Assembly: GCF_015291885.1 (NCBI RefSeq)
Contig: NZ_CP036186.1
Coordinates: forward strand, 2,686,001-2,750,000
DNA: 64,000 nucleotides
Direction of reading: 5' to 3'
Source: Stutzerimonas stutzeri
Lineage (GTDB): Bacteria; Pseudomonadota; Gammaproteobacteria; Pseudomonadales; Pseudomonadaceae
In this document: positions 9,574 to 18,054 of the stretch, piece after piece
Layout of the letters: every line of letters starts with the position of its first letter
Numbering within the stretch: position 1 is the stretch's first letter
Position numbers and translations under genes: made by a program
Notes under the pieces: model-generated
The model's database searches: none
What the model was told of the DNA's origin: nothing
Seen by the model: the letters and a program-made list of their open reading frames with translations, nothing else

Positions 9574-10503
9574 TCACTCGTCGACGCGCGGCAGCGTCAT
9601 GGCTTCGTAACGCGGATACAGATGGCTGACACTGCGAATCAGTTCGTAGCGGGTCAGGCTGATGCCAGCGAAACGCTCAGGGATCGCACTCTGGATTACC
9701 TCGTTCATGTCTGCGCCGTTGCTCGCGCCGTCGCGCAAAAGGCCGTCCAGCCAAGCGAGATAGTCGCGCATCTGTTCGAACGGCTCGGCGTCGTCGGCCA
9801 CCGGGCCGTGCCCAGCTACCAGCAGCTTCCAAGGCAGCGCCTTCAGGGTGTCGAGATCGGCCAGCCAGACATCCAGGCCTGGGCTATTCGGTGTGGTCAG
9901 CGCGCGCTGATAGAAGAGGATGTCGCCAGCGAACAGCACGCCGCTACGTTCATCGAGAATTGCCAGGTCGGCGCCGGTATGACCACGCAGCGCCAGCAGA
10001 CGCAGCGTGCGGCTCCCGATCTGCACCGTGCCGGGCTCCAGCGTTTCGCTCGGCAGTATCACCTCGGTACCACGCATCCAGTCTCCGACCAGGCGGTACA
10101 TGTTCTCCGCCATGGCATTGCCCTGCTCGCGCAGCAACTCGGTGGTACCAGGCAGTGCTGCGATGGGTACATCGGCAAAAGCCTGGTTGCCCAGCACATG
10201 ATCGGGGTGGTGATGGGTGAGCAAGACCTTAATCACCGGCCGATCGGTAACGCCTGCGATCGCCGCGCGCATCGCCTCGCCATAACGCTTGGACGGCCCG
10301 CTGTCGATCACCACCACGCCGTCATCCGTGACGATGAACCCCGTATTGACGATATTGCCACCATTACGCTTGTCGAAGTTGTCGGTCGAACCCTCCAGCA
10401 GCCAGACATCATCGGCTATCTGCCGGGGCTCTAAGGCATAACGCAGCTCGGCCTGCACGGGCAGCGTCAGGCAGAGCGCGAAGATCAGCATGAACGGGCG
10501 CAT
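9574..10503 (-). CDS. Quinoprotein relay-type zinc metallohydrolase (MBL fold)
   Basis: Secreted metallo-beta-lactamase-fold hydrolase, 309 aa, with a signal peptide ending about residue 18 (LPVQA). The zinc motif H97-x-H99-x-D101-H102 (LLTHHHPDH) is present, with later metal-site candidates in LRGHTGAD and VAGHGPV. It belongs by sequence and neighbourhood to the SoxH-related family named quinoprotein relay system zinc metallohydrolase 1. A textbook GGAGG precedes the ATG at 10503, which decides the start. It is the last gene of pedF / binding protein / SoxYZ-like / hydrolase. The substrate is unknown; action on a carrier-bound sulfur or thioester intermediate is speculation from the Sox analogy. 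Confidence 0.85.
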   Translation of the reverse strand: MRPFMLIFALCLTLPVQAELRYALEPRQIADDVWLLEGSTDNFDKRNGGNIVNTGFIVTDDGVVVIDSGPSKRYGEAMRAAIAGVTDRPVIKVLLTHHHPDHVLGNQAFADVPIAALPGTTELLREQGNAMAENMYRLVGDWMRGTEVILPSETLEPGTVQIGSRTLRLLALRGHTGADLAILDERSGVLFAGDILFYQRALTTPNSPGLDVWLADLDTLKALPWKLLVAGHGPVADDAEPFEQMRDYLAWLDGLLRDGASNGADMNEVIQSAIPERFAGISLTRYELIRSVSHLYPRYEAMTLPRVDE

Positions 10504-10561
10504 GACGCCTCCTTGGCTTGGGTTGCGGACTGGTAGTGCAGTCAAGACAGCGGGCGCGGGG

Positions 10562-11308
10562 CTAGAGAGCGGCTTCGAACTCATTGCCATTGTTGTCGCG
10601 TAGCCACAAGCGGGTGTCCTGGCTGCCCTTCACTTCCAGGCTCAAACTGGGGTTTTCGCTGACAGCGGGATACAGCTCCAGCTCCGCCAGCACCTGGCCG
10701 TCCGCATCGCGCAGCTCGGCTTGATTGAGGAAAAACTCGGGGATGCCGCCAACCAGGCCGTTATCCATGGGATGAGAGACCTGCAGACGTAGTCGACTGA
10801 AGTCGCCGCGAGCGAAGCGCCCGCCAATGACTTCGCCAAGGCGATCTTCCCAGCCAGGTTGTGCGCGCACCACGCTTGGCGCCGTACAGCCGCCGCCAGC
10901 GGCATCGACCTTGGCTGAACCGATATGCCAGACACCATCGCGGGTGAGCACGGCGGCGCGAATCGGCGTCGCCTGTTCAACGCGAATGCGAATGGCCACC
11001 AGCGGCAACACCTGGTTGCCGGGCGTGAAAGTGAAGATACGCGGGATCGGGTTGAGGTCGGCCCATGCCTCGACACGTACTACCTCATCGCCCAGGGCTC
11101 GGGCATCGATATGCACCGGCACCTGGCGGGAATCCTCGGCGAAAGGTGGCACCTGGACCTGCACGCGTTCGTCGAACACGTAAGGCTCGCCGTTGAGCAA
11201 ACCCTTGTGGTGATATTCCCACATCACCGATTGCAGCGGGTCGGCCTCAGCCGCCATCACGCCCGGAGCCAGGAATACGCTTAGCAGCAGCAAGATTCGG
11301 ACGCTCAT
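10562..11308 (-). CDS. Quinoprotein dehydrogenase-associated SoxYZ-like carrier protein
   Basis: Secreted fusion of SoxY-like and SoxZ-like domains, 248 aa, signal peptide about residues 1-20. In SoxY the carrier cysteine sits in a C-terminal GGC swinging arm; here the arm (AAGGGCTAP, C141) lies between the two domains. The SoxZ-like half shows VSHPMDNGLVGGIPEFF and NPSLSLEVKG. GAGGAG precedes the ATG at 11308. It sits between the zinc hydrolase and a periplasmic binding protein, the arrangement of the so-called quinoprotein relay system, whose biochemical function is not established as far as I know. Confidence 0.85.
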   Translation of the reverse strand: MSVRILLLLSVFLAPGVMAAEADPLQSVMWEYHHKGLLNGEPYVFDERVQVQVPPFAEDSRQVPVHIDARALGDEVVRVEAWADLNPIPRIFTFTPGNQVLPLVAIRIRVEQATPIRAAVLTRDGVWHIGSAKVDAAGGGCTAPSVVRAQPGWEDRLGEVIGGRFARGDFSRLRLQVSHPMDNGLVGGIPEFFLNQAELRDADGQVLAELELYPAVSENPSLSLEVKGSQDTRLWLRDNNGNEFEAAL

Positions 11309-11358
11309 GTCGACTCCTCGAACGGCGATCCGCAGCGGGATCGGCATGGCGCAGCCGG

Positions 11359-12273
11359 TCAGCGCCCGGCCACGTCGCTCTCTACATCCTGGTACAACCC
11401 GGGTAGCTCGTAGCTCAATCCATAGCTGGCATAGAGCGCCCTCAGCTGGCCTTCAAGGATCAGCGGCTCCAGCACCTCTTCAAGCGCGTACGCCAGCTGC
11501 CGGTTGGATTCATGTACTGCCATGCCCAGATCCCACACTTGCTTGCCCATGTTCGGGTAAGCGTTTTCGGCGAGTTTCAGGTGATCACTACCGGCCTGAT
11601 CGAGCAGCCATTCGATTTCACCGCGCATGGCCATGGCGGCGTCCACCTCGCCCTGCTGCAGTGTCGCGAATGCTTGCTGCACGCTCGGGTAGTGATGCGT
11701 GTTCTTCGCCAACCGGCCCTCGAATACCGAGGACAGATAGAACGAGGGCACGCTGTCGACCTCTACCCCGATCGGGTGGTACTGGAAGATCGCTACGCTC
11801 GGCACTTCATCTACACGGCGATCGTCGTAAGCGGTTTGCCAGCGTTCCCGCTGGTAGGGACCGAACATCACCACCAGCTCGTTGATCACCTCACCGAGTT
11901 CGTTGCGCTTGTAGGCAAACTCACGGTCGTACGGCACACGTAGCATCACGTCGGCCAGCACGTTCGGACGCACGTAATGCCCCTTCCAGATGAAGTTGCG
12001 CAAGTCGTCGTCCAGTGTTTCGTCCGGAGTCACCCACAGCACCTGCAGCTTCAGGCCCAGCCCTTCGGCGAGCTTTCGCGCCAGTTCTACATCGACCCCG
12101 CGCGGCTCCCCGTCCTGCTGATAGCTGTACGGCGGAAAGCTCTCGTACATCGCCACCTTGAGCACACCGGACTCGATGATGTCATCGAAGGCGCGCACCT
12201 TGACCACATCCGCGTGCACCAGGGCGCAGCAGAGCGTTAGCCACAGCGTCAGAGCCAGCCGCGCGGCGTTCAT
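11359..12273 (-). CDS. Quinoprotein dehydrogenase-associated periplasmic binding protein
   Basis: Type-II periplasmic binding protein (amino-acid-binding SBP_bac_3-like), 304 aa, with a signal peptide ending about residue 21 (ALVHA). The start of the mature part (VLKVAMYESFPPYSY, then GVDVELARKLAEGLG) is characteristic. It matches the family found beside PQQ dehydrogenases and methanol dehydrogenase (MoxJ-like). Its ATG overlaps the pedF stop by one base (TAATG), indicating translational coupling to the cytochrome gene. MoxJ-like proteins are thought to help dehydrogenase maturation, so a chaperone or electron-transfer accessory role is more likely than transport; no importer is adjacent. Confidence 0.85.
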   Translation of the reverse strand: MNAARLALTLWLTLCCALVHADVVKVRAFDDIIESGVLKVAMYESFPPYSYQQDGEPRGVDVELARKLAEGLGLKLQVLWVTPDETLDDDLRNFIWKGHYVRPNVLADVMLRVPYDREFAYKRNELGEVINELVVMFGPYQRERWQTAYDDRRVDEVPSVAIFQYHPIGVEVDSVPSFYLSSVFEGRLAKNTHHYPSVQQAFATLQQGEVDAAMAMRGEIEWLLDQAGSDHLKLAENAYPNMGKQVWDLGMAVHESNRQLAYALEEVLEPLILEGQLRALYASYGLSYELPGLYQDVESDVAGR

Positions 12274-12710
12274 TACTGCTTAGCCGCTTCAGCTTCGATA
12301 TAGGTACGAATGGCCCACAGCGCTTCCTGGCTGAGCGTGTCGGCCATTCGCGGCATGTAAACGGCGCCGTCACGCACCGCGCCGTTAATTACCCGCTCCT
12401 TGTACCACTCATCGCCATCGTAGCTGGCTTCAAGTTCACGCAGATCCGGCGCAATGCCGCCGGAAATGGCTTCAAGGCCATGGCAACGAGCGCAGTTCTG
12501 GTTGTAGGCAGAAGAACCGATTTCTACAGCCAGATCGTAGTGCTCGTTCGGAGCGCGATAGGGGTTTTCGTCCAGCCATTCTTCACCGAGCGACGGCAGC
12601 CCCTTGGTGTTGACTGCCTGCGGCGTCACGTCGCCGTGGGCCATGACCAGACCAGACATACCGAGGAAACCCGCTGCCAGCAGTGAGCGCAAAAAGATCT
12701 TGTTATTCAT
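12273..12710 (-). CDS. pedF: Cytochrome c550, electron acceptor of quinoprotein alcohol dehydrogenase
   Basis: Small periplasmic class-I cytochrome c, 145 aa, with a signal peptide of about 24 residues (LVMA). The haem site is C73-A-R-C76-H77, and M119 or M122 in VYMPRM is the probable axial methionine. It corresponds to PedF/ExaB, the direct electron acceptor of ExaA/PedE-type enzymes. ATG at 12710 is preferred to GTG at 12719; GAGGGTGG lies just upstream. It is the first gene of a four-gene minus-strand operon and is divergent from pedE. Confidence 0.92.
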   Translation of the reverse strand: MNNKIFLRSLLAAGFLGMSGLVMAHGDVTPQAVNTKGLPSLGEEWLDENPYRAPNEHYDLAVEIGSSAYNQNCARCHGLEAISGGIAPDLRELEASYDGDEWYKERVINGAVRDGAVYMPRMADTLSQEALWAIRTYIEAEAAKQ

Positions 12711-12824
12711 GACTACCACCCTCTATTCGAGAACCTGTGCAAGGCAGCCCCCATCGGAGCGCATGGTGGTCATGTTGGAGGGGTGAGCGGGCCGGCAGAA
12801 TCCTGCTTTGGACGCCTGCATCTC

Positions 12825-12836
12825 CTCCCTTGGTAC
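12825..12836. promoter_or_regulatory. CTACCTTGGTAG-like site upstream of pedF/pedE
   Basis: CTCCCTTGGTAC matches the consensus in 10 of 12 positions. It is 115 bp before the pedF ATG and about 200 bp before pedE. Confidence 0.45.
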
Positions 12837-12906
12837 TGGGTTTTGCCACCACCTTTTGCAGCAGCCCGAACGCCACTCGGGTAGCAAGGCCAAACACCGG
12901 GCGTTT

Positions 12907-12941
12907 GGGAAGTATTCCCGGTCTTCCCGGGAGATTTTCCG
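12907..12941. promoter_or_regulatory. Two GGGAA-N3-TTCCC palindromes upstream of pedE
   Basis: GGGAA-GTA-TTCCC (12907-12919, perfect) and GGGAG-ATT-TTCCG (12929-12941, one mismatch in each arm) start 22 bp apart, i.e. on the same helix face. They lie 92-126 bp before the pedE ATG, a position suited to activation. Confidence 0.55.
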
Positions 12942-13032
12942 TGTCGGCTTCGGCGGCGCGCTCCCAATAATCGAATCGCCAGGCCACCGCTATACGGCGG
13001 CCTCGTCCGAATCGACCAAGGGAATCGCAACC

Positions 13033-14904
13033 ATGACAACAAGATCGCACCCCGGCTCCAAACACCCACTGGCCATCGCCGTGCAATGCCTGGCACTGGC
13101 CGGCAGCCTTGCGTGGGCCGGCGCCGCACTCGCCAAACCGGTCAGCTGGGAAGACATCGCCAACGATCACGTGACCACCAGCAATGTGCTGCAGTACGGC
13201 ATGGGCACCAACGCCCAGCGCTGGAGTCCCCTGGCCCAGGTGAACGAAAGCAACGTGTTCAAGCTGACCCCGGCCTGGTCGTTTTCATTCGGTGACGAGA
13301 AGCAGCGCGGGCAGGAATCCCAAGCCATCGTCCATGACGGCGTGATCTACGTGACCGGCTCGTACTCCCGCGTCTTCGCGCTGGATGCAAAGACCGGCAA
13401 GCGCCTGTGGAGCTACGCCCATCGCCTGCCCGACGACATTCGCCCCTGCTGCGACGTAGTCAACCGCGGCGCTGCCATCTACGGCGACAAGATCTACTTC
13501 GGCACGCTCGATGCGCGCCTCGTCGCACTGAACAAAGACACCGGCAAGGTCGTCTGGAACAAGAAGTTTGGTGATCACGCCGCCGGCTACACCATGACCG
13601 GCGCGCCGACCCTGGTGAAAGATGGCAAGACGGGCAAGGTCCTGCTGGTGCATGGCAGCTCGGGTGACGAGTTCGGTATCGTCGGCAAGCTATTCGCTCG
13701 CGACCCGGATACCGGTGAAGAAGTCTGGATGCGCCCTTTCGTCGAGGGCCACATGGGGCGCCTCAACGGCAAGGACAGCACCCCCACCGGCGACATCAAA
13801 GCGCCCTCCTGGCCGGATGATCCCAACCACCCGACCGGCAAGAAGGAAGCCTGGAGCCAGGGCGGCGGCGCACCGTGGCAGAGCGCGAGCTTCGATCCGG
13901 AAACCAATACCATCATCGTCGGCGCTGGCAACCCGGCCCCATGGAACGGCTGGGAGCGCACCAGCGATGGCGGCGATCCGAAGGATTACGACAGCCTGTA
14001 CACCTCCGGCCAGGTCGGCGTCGACCCAAGTACCGGCGAGGTGAAGTGGTTCTACCAGCACACGCCGAACGACGCCTGGGACTTTTCCGGCAATAACGAA
14101 CTGGTGCTGTTCGACTACAAGGACAAGAACGGCAAGACCGTCAAGGCTACCGCTCACGCTGACCGTAACGGGTTCTTCTATGTTGTCGACCGCAAGGACG
14201 GCAAGTTGAAGAACGCCTTCCCCTTCGTGGACGGCATCACCTGGGCCAGTCATATCGACCTCGAAACCGGCCGCCCGGTAGAGAACGAGGGGCAGCGTCC
14301 ACCCAAGCCGGAACCGGGCGAAAAACATGGCAAATCGGTGGAGGTCTCCCCGCCCTTCCTTGGTGGCAAGAACTGGAACCCAATGGCGTACAGCCAGGAC
14401 ACAGGCCTGTTCTATGTACCCGCCAACCACTGGAAGGAGGATTACTGGACCGAGGAAGTCAGCTACAAGAAAGGCTCGGCCTACCTCGGCCAGGGTTTCC
14501 GCATCAAGCGCATGTTCGACGACCATGTCGGCATCCTGCGCGCAATGAACCCCACCACCGGCAAGGTGGAGTGGGAGCACAAGGAAAAGCTACCACTGTG
14601 GGCCGGCGTATTGGCCACCAAGGGCAACCTGGTATTCACCGGCACCAGCGACGGCTACTTCAAGGCCTTCAATGCGAAAACGGGTAAGGAACTGTGGAAG
14701 TTCCAGACCGGCAGCGGAATCATTTCTCCACCAGTAACCTGGGTTCAGGACGGCGAGCAGTACATCGGTGTCACCGTAGGCTACGGCGGTGCCGTACCGC
14801 TGTGGGGTGGAGACATGGCCGTGCTGACCAAGCCGGTCGCCCAGGGCGGCTCGTTCTGGGTGTTCAAGCTGCCGGATTGGGAAAACAAGACCGCGAAGCG
14901 TTGA
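13033..14904 (+). CDS. pedE: PQQ-dependent alcohol dehydrogenase, predicted calcium-dependent (ExaA/PedE-type)
   Basis: Periplasmic quinoprotein ethanol dehydrogenase, 623 aa, the length of P. aeruginosa ExaA. The signal peptide ends at about residue 34 (AALA). Seen in sequence: vicinal disulfide C139-C140, calcium ligands E213 and N300, and catalytic base D350 in AWDFSGNNE. The position two residues after the base is S352, not Asp, which by established knowledge marks calcium rather than lanthanide enzymes. Subtracting 34 gives the published ExaA active-site numbering as I remember it. The ATG at 13033 has AAGGGA upstream; the frame extends 75 codons further but without a signal peptide at its start. 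Electrons should go to PedF. Confidence 0.94.
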   Translation: MTTRSHPGSKHPLAIAVQCLALAGSLAWAGAALAKPVSWEDIANDHVTTSNVLQYGMGTNAQRWSPLAQVNESNVFKLTPAWSFSFGDEKQRGQESQAIVHDGVIYVTGSYSRVFALDAKTGKRLWSYAHRLPDDIRPCCDVVNRGAAIYGDKIYFGTLDARLVALNKDTGKVVWNKKFGDHAAGYTMTGAPTLVKDGKTGKVLLVHGSSGDEFGIVGKLFARDPDTGEEVWMRPFVEGHMGRLNGKDSTPTGDIKAPSWPDDPNHPTGKKEAWSQGGGAPWQSASFDPETNTIIVGAGNPAPWNGWERTSDGGDPKDYDSLYTSGQVGVDPSTGEVKWFYQHTPNDAWDFSGNNELVLFDYKDKNGKTVKATAHADRNGFFYVVDRKDGKLKNAFPFVDGITWASHIDLETGRPVENEGQRPPKPEPGEKHGKSVEVSPPFLGGKNWNPMAYSQDTGLFYVPANHWKEDYWTEEVSYKKGSAYLGQGFRIKRMFDDHVGILRAMNPTTGKVEWEHKEKLPLWAGVLATKGNLVFTGTSDGYFKAFNAKTGKELWKFQTGSGIISPPVTWVQDGEQYIGVTVGYGGAVPLWGGDMAVLTKPVAQGGSFWVFKLPDWENKTAKR

Positions 14905-14907
14905 GTT

Positions 14908-14940
14908 GAAGCGTGCCCGTCGTACTGGCGGGCACGCTTC
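14908..14940 (+). terminator. Hairpin after pedE
   Basis: Perfect 12-bp stem GAAGCGTGCCCG / CGGGCACGCTTC with a 9-nt loop, just after the pedE stop. There is no T-tract, so termination may be partial. Confidence 0.6.
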
Positions 14941-14945
14941 GGGCA

Positions 14946-14957
14946 GCACCAAGGTAA
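14946..14957. promoter_or_regulatory. ACCAAGGT site upstream of pentapeptide-repeat gene
   Basis: GCACCAAGGTAA; its reverse complement matches CTACCTTGGTAG in 9 of 12 positions with a perfect 8-bp core. It lies 113 bp before the ATG at 15070. Confidence 0.4.
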
Positions 14958-15069
14958 TGCGGTTCACACGGCGCGCCTGGCCTAAGCGGCTCTTAGTTGG
15001 CGCTCTCGCCGACAAGCCAAAACGCCGTGTGACCGCCTTCCACCCGTCCATCCCTCGGATAAATCACCC

Positions 15070-15723
15070 ATGACGACACTCTCTCGCCTACTCCTACCGC
15101 TTGCGCTGCTAGCCAGCTGCGTTAGCTTCGCTGCCGAAGACGGTCCGCTTATCATCAACGGATGTGTTCTTGAGCCCGATAGTCAATGTGCCAACACCGA
15201 CCTGCGCGGCGCCGACCTGAGCAATCAGGATCTACGGCGGATCAACCTCGCCGGCGCCAACCTAAGCGGTGCAAACCTGCGTCACGCGGTGCTCGATCTA
15301 GCCAACCTGGAAAAAGCCAACCTCACCGACGCCACCCTGAACCGCGCCAGCCTGCAGCAGGCCAATCTGCGCCTGGCCAACTTCACCAACGCCCGGCTGA
15401 TTGCCATTCAAGGCTGGGGACTTTTCGCCCAAGCGGCGCAGTTCAAGGGCGCCGACCTCACCGGTGCTTACCTTGAGTTTGCTCGCATGAGCGGCGCCAG
15501 GATGCACAGCAGTAATCTGCACGCCGCGGATCTGGAAATGACCTGGCTAAGCAAAGCCGACCTCAAAGGCGCCAACCTCACCGATGCCAACCTGCAGGAA
15601 GCCAAGCTCAACGACGCCAATCTGGGCGATGCGGTACTGACCGGTGCACGCCGGCATTACGCGACCTTTCAGGGCACCAATATGGAGGGCTGCAAGGACT
15701 GCCCGCACGACTGGGAAAAATGA
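15070..15723 (+). CDS. Secreted pentapeptide-repeat protein
   Basis: 217 aa with a signal peptide of about 21 residues (VSFAA). Residues about 40-195 are tandem A(N/D)LxxA pentapeptide repeats, which fold as a right-handed quadrilateral beta-helix; the run is interrupted around residues 112-130 (IAIQGWGLFAQAAQF). The C-terminus carries GCKDCPHDW, two cysteines that may form a disulfide. A homologous gene lies beside pedE in P. putida, as I recall, so the association is conserved, but no function is known. Periplasmic location is inferred. Confidence 0.85.
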   Translation: MTTLSRLLLPLALLASCVSFAAEDGPLIINGCVLEPDSQCANTDLRGADLSNQDLRRINLAGANLSGANLRHAVLDLANLEKANLTDATLNRASLQQANLRLANFTNARLIAIQGWGLFAQAAQFKGADLTGAYLEFARMSGARMHSSNLHAADLEMTWLSKADLKGANLTDANLQEAKLNDANLGDAVLTGARRHYATFQGTNMEGCKDCPHDWEK

Positions 15724-15874
15724 CAGCAATGCCCTGAAAGGCCGAGCCGCCCAAGCCGATTGTCTGGCTCAATCAGGGTCATTGAAAAATCTGTAGCAGT
15801 GCTCCCTAACGAAATACATCCAGTCGCCGATTAAATGACTAGGCGATCTTGCCTCACAACTGGATGCGAATACG

Positions 15875-17191
15875 ATGTTCAACAATCACCTCAAGCGCGA
15901 ACTGGCCGAGTTACGCGAAGAAGTCGCGATCAACGGCCAGATCAAGGATTCGCTCTACACGGAGATGATGGTTCTGGAAGTGGACCGGCAAGGACGCATC
16001 GAACACGCCAACGAATTGTTTCTGAGCGAGATGGGCTTTCGCCGCGACGATCTCATCGGCCGCCCGCTCGACGATTTCTTCACTGAGCAGTTTCGTAGCG
16101 AACCCAATTACGCTCGCCTCAAGAGCGCCATGCAGCGCGCCGAGCACGTCAGCGGTGCCTACCGACTGCTACGCAGCGATGGCCAGGAAGCCTGGCTGCG
16201 CTCGATCTGGCAACCGATCAAGGGCTCGGACGGGACGCTGCATCGCTTCACCCTGTGCGCGACTAACCTGACGCGCACCATCGAAACGTCACGCGAACAT
16301 GAAAGCTTGATCAACGCGTTGATGCGCTCGACTGCCGTCATCGAATTCGACCTGAGCGGGCATGTCATCACTGCAAACAAGCATTTTCTCGACGGCATGG
16401 GCTATCGCCTCGAGCAGATCAAGGGCAAGCACCACCGCATGTTCTGCGAACGCGAGGAAGCCGACTCGGCCGCGTACCGGGAGTTCTGGGCCAGACTGAA
16501 CCGCGGTGAGTACATCGTCGAACGCTTCAAGCGCATCGACGCACACGGCCAAACCGTCTGGCTCGAAGCCTCCTACAACCCGGTGCACGACGCCTACGGC
16601 AAGTTGTACAAGGTGATCAAGTTCGCCACGGTCGTCACCGATCAGGTCAACCGTGAGCTGGCGGTCGCCGAGGCCGCGACCATTGCCTACGACACCTCGC
16701 AACACACCGACCTCAGCGCTCAGCGTGGCGCCCAAGTCGTTCAACAAACGGTTGACGTGATGCGCCGTATCGCGCAGCAGATGCAGCAGGCCTCGGACGG
16801 TATCGAGGCGCTCGACAAACAGTCCCAGCTGATCAGCGCGATCCTCAAGACCATCAGCGGCATCGCCGATCAGACCAATCTGCTGGCACTAAACGCAGCC
16901 ATCGAGGCGGCCAGAGCCGGCGACCAAGGCCGCGGCTTCGCAGTGGTCGCAGATGAAGTGCGCCAACTGGCTGCGCGAACCAGCAATGCGGCCGCGGAAA
17001 TTATTGGCGTTGTGCAGAAGAACCAGGATCTCGCGCAAGCGGCGGTGCAAAGCATGTCCACCAGCCGTAGCCAGGCCGAACAGGGCCTGGAGTTCGCCAA
17101 CCAGGCAGGAGCGGTAATCGTCGAGATTCAGGACGGCGCCCAGCGCGTGGTCAGCGCGGTTGGCCAGTTCGCCAGTCAGCTGAAGACCTGA
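15875..17191 (+). CDS. Soluble PAS-PAS methyl-accepting protein (BdlA-like)
   Basis: 438 aa, no membrane segment. Two PAS domains at about residues 30-130 and 145-255, then a chemoreceptor signalling hairpin (about 270-438) whose tip contains [20 protein letters not shown]. This architecture and length match BdlA (biofilm dispersion) and Aer-like cytoplasmic chemoreceptors. PAS domains may bind haem or flavin and report redox or oxygen status; no ligand can be assigned from sequence. It lies inside the alcohol-oxidation island, which suggests a link between periplasmic oxidation and motility or biofilm behaviour. Confidence 0.82.
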   Translation: MFNNHLKRELAELREEVAINGQIKDSLYTEMMVLEVDRQGRIEHANELFLSEMGFRRDDLIGRPLDDFFTEQFRSEPNYARLKSAMQRAEHVSGAYRLLRSDGQEAWLRSIWQPIKGSDGTLHRFTLCATNLTRTIETSREHESLINALMRSTAVIEFDLSGHVITANKHFLDGMGYRLEQIKGKHHRMFCEREEADSAAYREFWARLNRGEYIVERFKRIDAHGQTVWLEASYNPVHDAYGKLYKVIKFATVVTDQVNRELAVAEAATIAYDTSQHTDLSAQRGAQVVQQTVDVMRRIAQQMQQASDGIEALDKQSQLISAILKTISGIADQTNLLALNAAIEAARAGDQGRGFAVVADEVRQLAARTSNAAAEIIGVVQKNQDLAQAAVQSMSTSRSQAEQGLEFANQAGAVIVEIQDGAQRVVSAVGQFASQLKT

Positions 17192-17349
17192 TGAAAGCAG
17201 AGTGTCGCCCCGAGCTTAACGCCGACGGGTTCTAGACTCTGAAAGAACAGCGACACGCAAACTGCCCGGCGAGCTCTCAAAACGGGCGTTTGGGGCTGGC
17301 AAAGAGGCAGCCCGCATCGCCTGTATTTCTGGTTTCCGAGGACTAACGA

Positions 17350-17985
17350 TTGAGCCAGAAGCTGATCATTCACATCCCGCAACACACCGAGCTCGACGTG
17401 TTACCCGCGTTCGAGGGCATCACATACGAACGCATTTTCACTCCGGCGACACCGGACGAGTTTCGTGTAGCGGCAGATGAAATAGCGGCGTTCAGCTGCA
17501 TCGGCTTCGATACCGAATCCAAGCCGACCTTCAAGGTCGGCGAGGTTTCCAGCGGCCCGCACCTGATCCAGTTCGCCACGCCAGAAAAGGCCTATCTGTT
17601 TCAAATTGGTGCGCCAGGCTGCATTGAGGCGGCGCGCAGCGTGCTTCAGGCACGGGATATTGTGAAGATCGGTTTCGGATTGAAGTCCGATCGCAGTCGA
17701 CTGCGCAGCAAGCTGGATATCCAGCCTAACCAGCTCCTCGATCTCGGCTCGACGCTTCGCTATCAAGGCAAGAAAGGCCAGGTTGGCCTGCGTGGCGCGG
17801 TAGCCGGAATCCTCAACGCAAGGATCAACAAATCCCGCAGCGTGGCAACGTCTAACTGGGCAAGGGCAGTGCTGACGCCAGCTCAACAAATCTATGCAGC
17901 GAACGATGCCTACGCAGCGTTGCAGGTATTTCTTGGTCTCCCCGCCGAGCAGCGCCAGCTGCTGGTGGGCGAAGACCGATGCTGA
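17350..17985 (+). CDS. RNase D-like 3'-5' exonuclease domain protein (DEDDy)
   Basis: 211 aa single-domain exonuclease. The first motif is IGFDTESKPTF (D and E ligands), the middle aspartate is probably in GFGLKSDRSRL, and the last motif YAANDAYAALQVF has the Y-x3-D signature of the DEDDy subgroup. The C-terminal HRDC domains of true RNase D are missing, so it is a stand-alone nuclease domain, with RNA or DNA substrate unknown. Start is TTG at 17350 preceded by GAGGAC; no ATG gives the full domain. Confidence 0.8.
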   Translation: MSQKLIIHIPQHTELDVLPAFEGITYERIFTPATPDEFRVAADEIAAFSCIGFDTESKPTFKVGEVSSGPHLIQFATPEKAYLFQIGAPGCIEAARSVLQARDIVKIGFGLKSDRSRLRSKLDIQPNQLLDLGSTLRYQGKKGQVGLRGAVAGILNARINKSRSVATSNWARAVLTPAQQIYAANDAYAALQVFLGLPAEQRQLLVGEDRC

Positions 17986-18054
17986 TTCTGGAGCTTGCGC
18001 CAATCAGCAAACAGACATTGCGGACCGCTCCGACCGATGTCGGAATCAGCCTGA

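Larger units (their letters stand above)
12711..13032. other. Divergent pedF-pedE control region
   Basis: About 320 bp without a gene. It holds a CTACCTTGGTAG-like site (12825-12836) and two GGGAA-N3-TTCCC-type palindromes (12907-12919, 12929-12941), with an extra TCCCGGGA palindrome at 12925-12932. Confidence 0.7.

Noticed and set aside
12808..13032. 75-codon N-terminal extension of pedE
   Set aside because: The signal peptide and ribosome site place the start at 13033, which also restores the ExaA length and numbering.
17261..17291. Possible hairpin GCCCG..CGGGC before the RNase D-like gene
   Set aside because: Stem of only five pairs with a long loop; not convincing as a terminator.
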